From positions 1 to 37,863 of the forward strand of contig ONBT01000019.1 in NCBI GenBank assembly GCA_900316075.1: a stretch of DNA of 37,863 nt. Reading direction: 5' to 3'. The notes beneath the pieces are model-generated. The model searched no databases and was not told where the DNA came from. It worked only from the letters and a program-made list of their open reading frames with translations. This DNA comes from an uncultured Lachnospiraceae bacterium. GTDB lineage: Bacteria > Bacillota > Clostridia > Lachnospirales > Lachnospiraceae. The number at the start of each line of letters is the position of its first letter. The first letter of the stretch is position 1. Made by a program: the position numbers and the translations under genes. Positions 31,160-37,863 of this stretch are shown here, piece after piece.

Positions 31160-31260
31160 CGCAGGTCCGCGCAGTGGAATCCGGCTGCGGGCCGCGGCAG
31201 GTAGATGGAAGCATTTCCCGCCTGATTTGCGTTTAACAGCAATAGAAAGAATCATAATAT

Positions 31261-32169
31261 ATGACAGAAGAGCTCGACAGCATGACGACGGAAGAGATGC
31301 TGGCCCTGTTTTCGGACGTGACCGGGGTTCCCTTCCGGGTGGCGCCCGGGGCCCTGGACGAGGACACCCTGCGGCCCCGTCTTTCCGCCATTCTGCAGGT
31401 CTACCGGAACGCTGTGGACAAGAATGAAATTTTCATGCGCTTCCTGACCGGACAGATCGGGGCGGACGACTTCCGGCCCAACTTCCCCCACTTTTCCGGT
31501 GAGGCCGCGGAGGCCGAGCCTATGGCCCTTTACCTGCTGAAGCTGACCGGGGGTGATATGGCAGACACCATGTCCGTCCTGACCGGCCTCTTTCCTCCTC
31601 CGCGCAACACCCTGGTCCGGGCCGGAGAGAAGCAGATGGTCCTCATTACGGAGCCCGGAGAAATGGTTTCCGGGGAGGACCTGGCCTCGACAGCCGCCAT
31701 GATCCACGACACCCTGCAGACCGAGGGCATGGTCTCGGCCCTGGTGGCCTACGATGCCGCCGTCACGGGCTTCCGGGAGCTGCCGGCTTCCTACTCGAGG
31801 ACCGTGGCCGCCATGCGGATCCGGGACCTCTTCGGAATGGAGGCTTCCTGCACCGGCTACCGGACCCTGGGCCTGTCCAAGCTGGTCTCCCGCCTGCCCA
31901 AGGACGCCTGCGAGGAGTACCTGGCGGAGCAGTTCCCGAACTTCTCCTTCAACGATCTTTCGAGCGAGACCGTGAACACCATCAACACCCTTTTTGACAA
32001 CGGCCTGAACCTGGCCGAGACCGCGCGCTCTCTCTACGTCCACCGGAACACCCTGGTATATAGGATTGAGAAATTCTCCAAGGAGTCCGGCCTGGACCTC
32101 CGGAATTTCGACGACGCGGTCCGCTGCCGCATGGGCATGCTGATTACAAAGCTCGTGAATGCGCAGTGA
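31261..32169 (+). CDS. PucR/CdaR-type transcriptional regulator
   Basis: The 302-residue protein ends with the helix-turn-helix of the PucR/CdaR family: LFDNGLNLAETARSLYVHRNTLVYRIEKF, followed by the LDLRNFDDAVRCRMGM helix. The part before it is a degenerate GAF/GGDEF-like domain typical of such regulators. N-terminal sugar-diacid or purine sensor domains are not recognisable, so the ligand is unknown. The ribosome-binding site is weak (AGAAAG). It lies between galK and gdpP with terminators on both sides and is probably monocistronic. A role in galactose use would be a guess from position alone. Confidence 0.85.
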   Translation: MTEELDSMTTEEMLALFSDVTGVPFRVAPGALDEDTLRPRLSAILQVYRNAVDKNEIFMRFLTGQIGADDFRPNFPHFSGEAAEAEPMALYLLKLTGGDMADTMSVLTGLFPPPRNTLVRAGEKQMVLITEPGEMVSGEDLASTAAMIHDTLQTEGMVSALVAYDAAVTGFRELPASYSRTVAAMRIRDLFGMEASCTGYRTLGLSKLVSRLPKDACEEYLAEQFPNFSFNDLSSETVNTINTLFDNGLNLAETARSLYVHRNTLVYRIEKFSKESGLDLRNFDDAVRCRMGMLITKLVNAQ

Positions 32170-32220
32170 TAGCCAAAATCAGGGGAAGCCGTATGCAGAA
32201 TCAGCAAGAACAGTGAAGAT

Positions 32221-32262
32221 GAGGCGCATAGCACGCAATGCGTGCTATGCGCCTCTTTCCTC
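32221..32262 (+). terminator. Terminator of the PucR-type regulator gene
   Basis: GAGGCGCATAGCACGCA pairs with TGCGTGCTATGCGCCTC in a perfect 17-bp stem, followed by a TTTCCTCTTT tract. Its tip GCACGCAATGCGTGC resembles the small hairpin of the 155-bp array at 14192. Confidence 0.92.
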
Positions 32263-32273
32263 TTTGCCCCTAT

Positions 32274-32285
32274 AAGTGCTATAAT
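32274..32285 (+). promoter_or_regulatory. Extended -10 promoter of gdpP
   Basis: AAGTGCTATAAT contains a perfect TATAAT (32280-32285) with the TGN extension. The gdpP start lies 90 bases downstream, after the regulator's terminator. Confidence 0.65.
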
Positions 32286-32374
32286 ATCCGCAAAATAACC
32301 CAAACGAGGAAATAGGGATTATCCTGCCGGAAGAAAAGTATGAGTCCGGCAGAAAATGAGAGAGGTCCTTGCAG

Positions 32375-34468
32375 ATGAATGCAGGTGAATATAAAGGTGG
32401 AGTGACGCGCTACCTACGGGCGCCGCTCTACATGATCATCGTCTTCGCGGCCGGGGCCGGGCTCCTGTGCTGGTACGACTACACGGTGGGATTGATTTCC
32501 GTCCTGATCGTGGTCGTATATGCCATGGTTACCCTGGGCTTCTACCGGCGCAATGCCCGGATGCTGTCCGAAGAGATGGCCCGATTGGCCACGGATTATG
32601 CTTCCATGCAGAAGCAGTTTCTCGAGCACTTCGAGCTACCCTACGCGATTCTGGACAGCGAAGGCCGCTTCCTCTGGCAGAACGTCAAGCTCTGTGATCT
32701 GACCGGAAAGGAAAAGACCTATTCCAAGTCCGTGACATCCATTTTTCCGGAGATTACCAGAGAATGGCTGGACCGGGAGGAAGGGACGGACTTTGACGCC
32801 GTTGTGAAGAAGGAAGACAAGACCTACCGGGCCCTCTTCTCCAGGGTTCACCTCGGGGACGACACCGTGGACGAGCCCGAAGGCACGCGCCCCATGATCC
32901 GCCGCCAGGAGGACCCTTCCGCCCTCTACACCATGCTCCTCCTCGACATCACGGAGAGCGAGAAAATCCGCCAGTTGAATGAGGACCAGCGCCTCTGCTG
33001 CGCCTTGCTCTATATTGACAATTATGAGGATACCATCGCCGAAATCGAGGCGGTCAAGCGGTCCCTGCTGACGGCGGTCATCGACCGCAAGGTCACGCGC
33101 TACTTCCAGGAGGCCGACGCCATCATCCGCAAGAGCGACCGGGACAAGTATTTCATTATTTTCCAATACAAGTACCTGTCGAAGCTGGAAGAGAACAAAT
33201 TTTCACTCCTCGAGGACATCAAATCCACGAAGCTTGGAAACGACACGGACCTGACCATTTCCATGGGCATCGGGGTCAACGGGGCCACTTACCGGAAGAA
33301 CGCCGAGTTCGCCCGGACGGCCATCGACATCGCGATGGGCCGGGGCGGCTCCCAGGTTGTCATCAAGGACAATGGAAACATTTCCTACTACGGGGTCCGG
33401 GGCAAGGAAGTCGAGAAGAACACCCGGGTCAAGGCCCGGGCCAAGGCCGAGGCCCTGCGGGAGCTCATGGTTTCCCGGGACAAGGTCCTCGTCATGGGCC
33501 ATCAGATTTCGGACATCGACGCGGTCGGGGCCGGCATCGGCGTCTATTGCGCGGCCCGGGAGCTCGAGAAGGAGTGCCATATTGTACTGAATACGATCAA
33601 TACCTCCCTCCGTCCCATCCTGGACCTCTTCACACCGGACCACGGCTATCCGGCCGACCTCTTCGTGACCAGCGACCAGGCCATGTCCCTGCTGACGGCA
33701 AATACTTTGGTCATGGTCGTCGATACCAACCGGCCTTCCTACACGGAGTGTCCCGAACTGCTTGAAAAGTCAAGGTCCGTTGTCGTTATCGACCACCACA
33801 GACAGGGTGGGGAGAAGGTCGAGAACCCCATCCTCTCCTACATCGAGCCCTACGCTTCTTCGACCTGCGAGATGATTGCGGAAATCCTCCAGTACTTCAG
33901 CGAGAACATCAAGCTGCAGGCGGCCGAGGCGGACGCCATCTACGCCGGGATACTCATCGACACGGACAACTTCATGACGAAGACCGGCGTGCGGACCTTC
34001 GAGGCCGCGGCCTACCTGAAGCGGTCCGGTTCGGATGTGACCCGGGTGCGGAAGCTCCTCCGGGAGGACATGAACGCCTACAAGGCCCGGGCCGAAATCG
34101 TCCGCGACTCGACGGTCTACCGGGACAGCTTTGCGATTTCCGTGAACCGGGCGGAAGGCATCGAGAGCCCGACGATTGTGGGCGCCCAGGCCGCAAACGA
34201 GCTGCTGAACATCGTCGGCATCAAGGCCTCCTTCGTCCTGACCGTATATAAAGGCAAAATCTACGTCAGCTCCCGGTCCATCGACGAGATTGATGTTCAA
34301 CAAATAATGGAGCGCCTGGGCGGCGGCGGCCACCTGAACATCGCCGGGGCCCAGATTGAAGGCGCGACAACCGACGAGGTCATCCGCCAGATTGAGAACA
34401 TCATCGACGTGATGATTGAGGAAGGCGCGATACGTCTGCCCGGACCCGCAGCGAAGAAGCATGAATAA
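32375..34468 (+). CDS. gdpP: Cyclic-di-AMP phosphodiesterase GdpP
   Basis: GdpP hydrolyses c-di-AMP at the membrane and so affects potassium, wall and stress control. The 697-residue protein has two membrane helices (residues 15-55), a PAS-like domain (about 70-170), a degenerate GGDEF domain (about 200-330; no GGDEF motif) and a DHH domain. The DHH part shows VMGHQISDIDAVGAGIG and VVIDHHRQ; the DHHA1 part ends with ERLGGGGHLNIAGAQ. All metal-binding Asp/His positions I can place are present. ATG 32375 follows GAGAGGT; the TTG at 32369 is less likely. The order gdpP-rplI-dnaB is conserved in Firmicutes. The stop codon lies inside a TAATGTAAA word. Confidence 0.96.
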   Translation: MNAGEYKGGVTRYLRAPLYMIIVFAAGAGLLCWYDYTVGLISVLIVVVYAMVTLGFYRRNARMLSEEMARLATDYASMQKQFLEHFELPYAILDSEGRFLWQNVKLCDLTGKEKTYSKSVTSIFPEITREWLDREEGTDFDAVVKKEDKTYRALFSRVHLGDDTVDEPEGTRPMIRRQEDPSALYTMLLLDITESEKIRQLNEDQRLCCALLYIDNYEDTIAEIEAVKRSLLTAVIDRKVTRYFQEADAIIRKSDRDKYFIIFQYKYLSKLEENKFSLLEDIKSTKLGNDTDLTISMGIGVNGATYRKNAEFARTAIDIAMGRGGSQVVIKDNGNISYYGVRGKEVEKNTRVKARAKAEALRELMVSRDKVLVMGHQISDIDAVGAGIGVYCAARELEKECHIVLNTINTSLRPILDLFTPDHGYPADLFVTSDQAMSLLTANTLVMVVDTNRPSYTECPELLEKSRSVVVIDHHRQGGEKVENPILSYIEPYASSTCEMIAEILQYFSENIKLQAAEADAIYAGILIDTDNFMTKTGVRTFEAAAYLKRSGSDVTRVRKLLREDMNAYKARAEIVRDSTVYRDSFAISVNRAEGIESPTIVGAQAANELLNIVGIKASFVLTVYKGKIYVSSRSIDEIDVQQIMERLGGGGHLNIAGAQIEGATTDEVIRQIENIIDVMIEEGAIRLPGPAAKKHE

Positions 34469-34543
34469 TGTAAACCCCGGCCTTTTCTGCAAGGCCTGAC
34501 GATGCCCGCTCAGCGGGTACTATATTAGTCATAAGGAGAAAAA

Positions 34544-34993
34544 ATGAAGGTAATACTCTTAGAAGATGTCCGTCCCCATGGCAAGAAGGGGGAAATCGTC
34601 GAAGTAAGCGACGGCTATGCAAGAAACGTCCTTTTCCGGAAGAAGCTGGGCGTCGAGGCGACCCCGACCAACCTCAACAATCTCAAGCTCAAGAAACAGC
34701 ATGACGTGGAGCTGGCGGCCGAGCGTCTCGAGGATGCCCAGGAGATGGCGAAGAGGCTGGGGACCCTGAAAGTGGAGACCGCGATCAAGACCGGCGAAGG
34801 CGGAAAGACCTTCGGCTCCGTATCGGCCAAGGAAATCGCGGAGGCCCTGAAAAAGCAGCACTCTCTGGATGTCGACAAGAAAAAAATTATTATCGATGCG
34901 CCTATAAAAGCCCTCGGAAACTACACGGTCCACATCAAGCTGCACCCCGAGGTGACAGCGGACCTGCACGTACACGTCGGAGAAATGAACTGA
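34544..34993 (+). CDS. rplI: 50S ribosomal protein L9
   Basis: The 149-residue protein starts [21 protein letters not shown] and continues [14 protein letters not shown], the N-terminal RNA-binding domain of L9. A long helix follows, then the C-terminal domain with [14 protein letters not shown] and [22 protein letters not shown] 34544 follows AAGGAG. A small hairpin CCCGCT-C-AGCGGG (34505-34517) and a TATATT lie just upstream. dnaB begins two bases after its stop codon, so the two are coupled. Confidence 0.98.
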   Translation: MKVILLEDVRPHGKKGEIVEVSDGYARNVLFRKKLGVEATPTNLNNLKLKKQHDVELAAERLEDAQEMAKRLGTLKVETAIKTGEGGKTFGSVSAKEIAEALKKQHSLDVDKKKIIIDAPIKALGNYTVHIKLHPEVTADLHVHVGEMN

Positions 34994-34994
34994 T

Positions 34995-36443
34995 ATGGAC
35001 GGCTACGAAAACAGCGATATGCCCGAAATGCCGCCGTTTCCGCCTATGGATATGGACCCGGCAGGCGGGACGAACGAGAGCGCCCTCGAGGCTTCCCAGG
35101 TCGTCCGCACCATGCCGAACGACCGGACTGCGGAAGAAGCCGTGCTGGGCTCCATGATCATGGACCGGGAGGCCGTCCTGACCGTCAGTGAAATCCTGAC
35201 GAAAGACGACTTCTACTATGAGCGCAACGGGGTCCTCTACGAGGCCATGCTGGAGCTCTACGGGGAGGGGAAGGAAATCGACCCCGTTACCCTGCAGTCC
35301 CGCCTGGTTTCGAAGTCCCTGCCCGAATCCTACGCCTCGGTCGAGTTCATCAACTCCATCGTGGCGGCGGTTCCGACGACGGTGAACGTCAAGGAATATG
35401 CGGACATCGTGAAGTCCCGCTCCATGCTGCGCTCCATCATCAAGATGAACCAGAAGCTGGAAACCCTCTGTTTCAAGCAGGAGGAGACCGTCGATGCCCT
35501 CCTCGATGAGACCGAGCATGAGCTTTCGGACCTGGTCCGCATGCGGGGGGTCAGCGACGAGACCCCGATTGACAAGATTGTGACGAAGGTCCTCGAGAAG
35601 ATTCAGAAGGCCTCGGAGCAGACCGGAAACGTCACGGGCATTCCCTCGGGCTTCACGGACCTCGATTACAAGACCGCGGGCCTGCAGCCTTCGGACCTGA
35701 TATTGATTGCGGCCCGGCCTTCCATGGGAAAGACGGCCCTGGCCCTGAACATCGCCGAGCACGTGGCCATACAGGAGGGCCTGACGACGGCCATCTTCTC
35801 CCTCGAGATGTCGAACGACCAGATTGTCAACCGTATCCTGTCTCTGGAGACCGGCGTCGAAGCCCAGAATCTCCGGTCCGGAACCCTGAAGGATACCGAC
35901 TGGGACGCCATCATGCAGGGAGCCGGTACGATTGCGAATTCCAAATTAATAATAGATGACACGCCGGCGATCACAGTCTCCGCCCTTCGCAGCAAGTGCC
36001 GCAAATACAAGAACGAGAACGACCTGCAGCTGGTCATCATCGACTACCTGCAGCTCATGCAGTCGGGGCGGAACATCGACTCCCGGCAGCAGGAGATTTC
36101 CGAAATCTCGCGCTCGCTAAAAGCGCTCGCGCGTGAGCTGAATGTCCCTGTCATCGCTTTGTCCCAGCTGAACCGGGGCGTGGAGCAGCGGGAGGACAAG
36201 CGCCCCATGCTTTCGGACCTCCGTGATTCCGGGGCCATCGAGCAGGATGCCGACGTCGTCATGTTCATCTACCGGGACGACTACTACAACCACGACAGCA
36301 AGGACAAGGGAATTTCCGAGATTATCATCGCGAAACAACGAAACGGCCCTGTCGGGACCGTCCGCCTGGCCTGGCTGCCCAAGTACACCCGCTTCGCCGA
36401 CGCGGAGCCGCGGAAGTCGGACAAGCAGGAGAATAATTTCTGA
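34995..36443 (+). CDS. dnaB: Replicative DNA helicase
   Basis: DnaB unwinds DNA at the replication fork as a hexamer. The 482-residue protein has the N-terminal domain (NDRTAEEAVLGSMIMD near residue 42), a linker, and the RecA-like domain. That domain shows Walker A AARPSMGKTALALN near residue 238, FSLEMS, the Walker B region LVIIDYLQLM, VIALSQLNRGVEQR, and SDLRDSGAIEQDADVVMF with the arginine finger region. The first 35 residues are a Met/Pro/Asp-rich extension not usual in the family. No intein is present. A mecA-like gene follows after 19 bases. Confidence 0.97.
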   Translation: MDGYENSDMPEMPPFPPMDMDPAGGTNESALEASQVVRTMPNDRTAEEAVLGSMIMDREAVLTVSEILTKDDFYYERNGVLYEAMLELYGEGKEIDPVTLQSRLVSKSLPESYASVEFINSIVAAVPTTVNVKEYADIVKSRSMLRSIIKMNQKLETLCFKQEETVDALLDETEHELSDLVRMRGVSDETPIDKIVTKVLEKIQKASEQTGNVTGIPSGFTDLDYKTAGLQPSDLILIAARPSMGKTALALNIAEHVAIQEGLTTAIFSLEMSNDQIVNRILSLETGVEAQNLRSGTLKDTDWDAIMQGAGTIANSKLIIDDTPAITVSALRSKCRKYKNENDLQLVIIDYLQLMQSGRNIDSRQQEISEISRSLKALARELNVPVIALSQLNRGVEQREDKRPMLSDLRDSGAIEQDADVVMFIYRDDYYNHDSKDKGISEIIIAKQRNGPVGTVRLAWLPKYTRFADAEPRKSDKQENNF

Positions 36444-36462
36444 GAAAGGATGTGAGCCGGAT

Positions 36463-37671
36463 ATGAGGATAGAGCGGTGCAGTGACAGCGAGCTTCACTG
36501 CTTCCTGTCGAAGGAAGACCTGCAGGCCAGGAACCTGCAGCTGGACACCATGGCCTATGGTACCCCCGAGACGACGGCCCTCATCCGGGACCTGATGCAG
36601 TGGGCCTCTTACAAGTTCAACTTCAACCCCGACCACATTCCCCTGATGATCGAGGCCGTGCCGGTTTCCGAGGACTCCCTCCTTCTGATTGTGAAGACGG
36701 TCTCCTATCCGGAGGAGATGGATTCCCGCTTCTCGGATTTCACGGACTCCCCCAACGGGGACCTTTATGCGGATGACGACGAAGAAGTCGAGGGGGATTA
36801 CGACGAGGACGACTTCTGGGCGGCAGACGAGGAAATGGATATGGACGAATATCAACGGCACGCTCCATCTCCGGTTCCGAAGAAGCCGGCAAGCGCCCAC
36901 GAGATTCTCGAGCAGTTCACGGACAACGCCCACGCCCTGAAGGCCGCCTCCGATGCCATTTCCAAGCTGGCCGAAGGAGTCCTTTCGGCAGCAGGCGCGG
37001 AGCTTGACGAAAACGGAAACATCGTGGAAGCCGCCGAAGTCAGCGGGACCGATGCAGATGATGCAGATGATACAGATGTTTCGGCGAAAACAGGTGATGC
37101 ATCCGCTTCTGCAGACGCCACTCCTGAACAGAAAGAAAGTGTTGGAGAAGTAGAAGAAATTCCTGCCGATCAATTGGGAGATGTGCTGCAGGAGAAAGAG
37201 ACAAAAGAGCCGGAATTGGAAGGGGCTCCGGTAGAAGCTTCTTCAAAAACAGAGCCTCCGGCGCCAGCCCCCGCAAATGCAGACGCGAAGGGCGTTCCGG
37301 CCATCAACGCCGAAAATTTTGCGGAAGTCCTGCAGAAGGTTCTTGAGGCGGCCCGGAAATCCGGCTCTACGGCCAATTACATCCGCATGTTCCGCTTCAA
37401 CAGCATTGATGAAATCACGGACATCGCCCCATTCGTCTCCACCTTCTACGGGGGGCCGAACTACCTCTACAAGGACGGCGGGGTCTACCACCTGCTTCTG
37501 TCCATGGACGGGGAGTCCCCGCTCAATTACAACAAGCTCATCAACATCATGAATGAGTTCGCGACCCCGGAGCCGGTCAACCCCGAGACGACCTCCTTCA
37601 TGGACGAGCACGAGAACCTGATCCTGGCCGGCCATGCCATCCAGAAGCTGGCGGAAATCAGCAAGGGGTAA
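36463..37671 (+). CDS. mecA: MecA-like adaptor protein with long acidic linker
   Basis: MecA brings substrates to the ClpC-ClpP protease. The N-terminal domain (residues 1-85; MRIERCSDSELHCFLSKEDL, with the DL..R pattern) and the C-terminal domain (about residues 300-402; FRFNSIDEITDIAPF, YLYKDGGVYHLLL and FMDEHENLILAGHAIQKL) both match. Family members have about 220 residues; this one has 402 because an acidic low-complexity linker of about 215 residues, rich in Asp, Glu, Ala and Ser, lies between the domains. ATG 36463 follows GAAAGGATGTGA; the upstream open frame is the shadow of dnaB. It is probably co-transcribed with dnaB. Tandem 52-bp repeats begin directly after its stop. Confidence 0.88.
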   Translation: MRIERCSDSELHCFLSKEDLQARNLQLDTMAYGTPETTALIRDLMQWASYKFNFNPDHIPLMIEAVPVSEDSLLLIVKTVSYPEEMDSRFSDFTDSPNGDLYADDDEEVEGDYDEDDFWAADEEMDMDEYQRHAPSPVPKKPASAHEILEQFTDNAHALKAASDAISKLAEGVLSAAGAELDENGNIVEAAEVSGTDADDADDTDVSAKTGDASASADATPEQKESVGEVEEIPADQLGDVLQEKETKEPELEGAPVEASSKTEPPAPAPANADAKGVPAINAENFAEVLQKVLEAARKSGSTANYIRMFRFNSIDEITDIAPFVSTFYGGPNYLYKDGGVYHLLLSMDGESPLNYNKLINIMNEFATPEPVNPETTSFMDEHENLILAGHAIQKLAEISKG

Positions 37672-37682
37672 GAATCGGCAGG

Positions 37683-37863
37683 TTTCAGCAAACGTCCCCC
37701 CTGAGGTGCATCCGCGGGGGTAAAAATGGGCTGTTTTCAGCAAACGTCCCCCCTGAGGTGCATCCGCGGGGGTAAAAATGGGCTGTTTTCAGCAAACGTC
37801 CCCCCTGAGGTGCATTCGCGGGGGTAAAAATGGGCTGTTTTCGACAAACGTCCCCCCTGAGGT
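37683..37863. repeat. 52-bp tandem array running out of the window
   Basis: CAAACGTCCCCCCTGAGG starts at 37689, 37741, 37793 and 37845, an exact 52-bp period with nearly identical copies; the array continues beyond the window. Each unit can form a CCCCC/GGGGG hairpin around TGAGGTGCATCCG, followed by TAAAAATGGGCTG. The low divergence suggests recent expansion. Confidence 0.95.

Noticed and set aside
34995-36443. Intein in dnaB
   Set aside because: dnaB often hosts inteins, but this protein is 482 residues with uninterrupted motifs and no splicing blocks.

Overview
The window looks like chromosome of a GC-rich member of the Firmicutes, most likely class Clostridia and probably Lachnospiraceae. 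The grounds are gene order and gene families: the Orn/Lys/Arg decarboxylase - guanylate kinase-like - YaaR - HolB - RicT/PSP1 - TrmN6-like - RsmI cluster, the rpsF-ssb-rpsR cluster, the gdpP-rplI-dnaB cluster, a MecA adaptor, a spore photoproduct lyase relative, and ATP-type PEP carboxykinase. I inferred taxonomy from these families and not from any rRNA gene.

Layout: 1-912 holds a tRNA-Arg and repeat-rich noncoding DNA. 913-2715 is an unusual acidic membrane protein. 2790-5290 is an AT-richer island with an NgoMIV-like restriction-modification pair, bounded by copies of a 73-bp repeat family. 5334-9466 carries a radical-SAM SPL-like protein, tRNA-Lys, trmB and a D-Ala-D-Ala carboxypeptidase. 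9658-12075 has a divergent ArgR-like regulator and an AbiE-type gene pair whose toxin half has lost every recognisable catalytic motif. 12068-20802 is the decarboxylase/holB/ricT/rsmI block. 21147-23636 has pckA and a sirtuin. 24090-25236 is the S6-SSB-S18 operon. 25461-32169 has an MsmX/UgpC-type ATPase, a hybrid histidine kinase, galactokinase and a PucR/CdaR-type regulator. 32375-37671 is gdpP-rplI-dnaB-mecA.

The core genes are ordinary housekeeping functions for replication (holB, dnaB, ssb), translation (rplI, rpsF, rpsR, trmB, rsmI, trmN6, tRNAs), RNA decay control (ricT), c-di-AMP turnover (gdpP) and carbon metabolism (pckA, galK). The unusual part is the space between and inside genes. 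Several unrelated families of intergenic tandem repeats (periods about 39, 43-44, 52, 73 and 155 bp) lie beside the genes. A roughly 102-bp hairpin element occurs at three loci, once in frame inside the decarboxylase gene. A short AT-rich word, TAATRTAAA, recurs far above chance and often sits directly after stop codons.

Best candidates for something not yet described: the AbiE pair with a catalytically dead partner placed at the head of a housekeeping operon; the palindromic element that enters coding sequence and leaves it open, as Rickettsia palindromic elements do; and the TAATRTAAA word.
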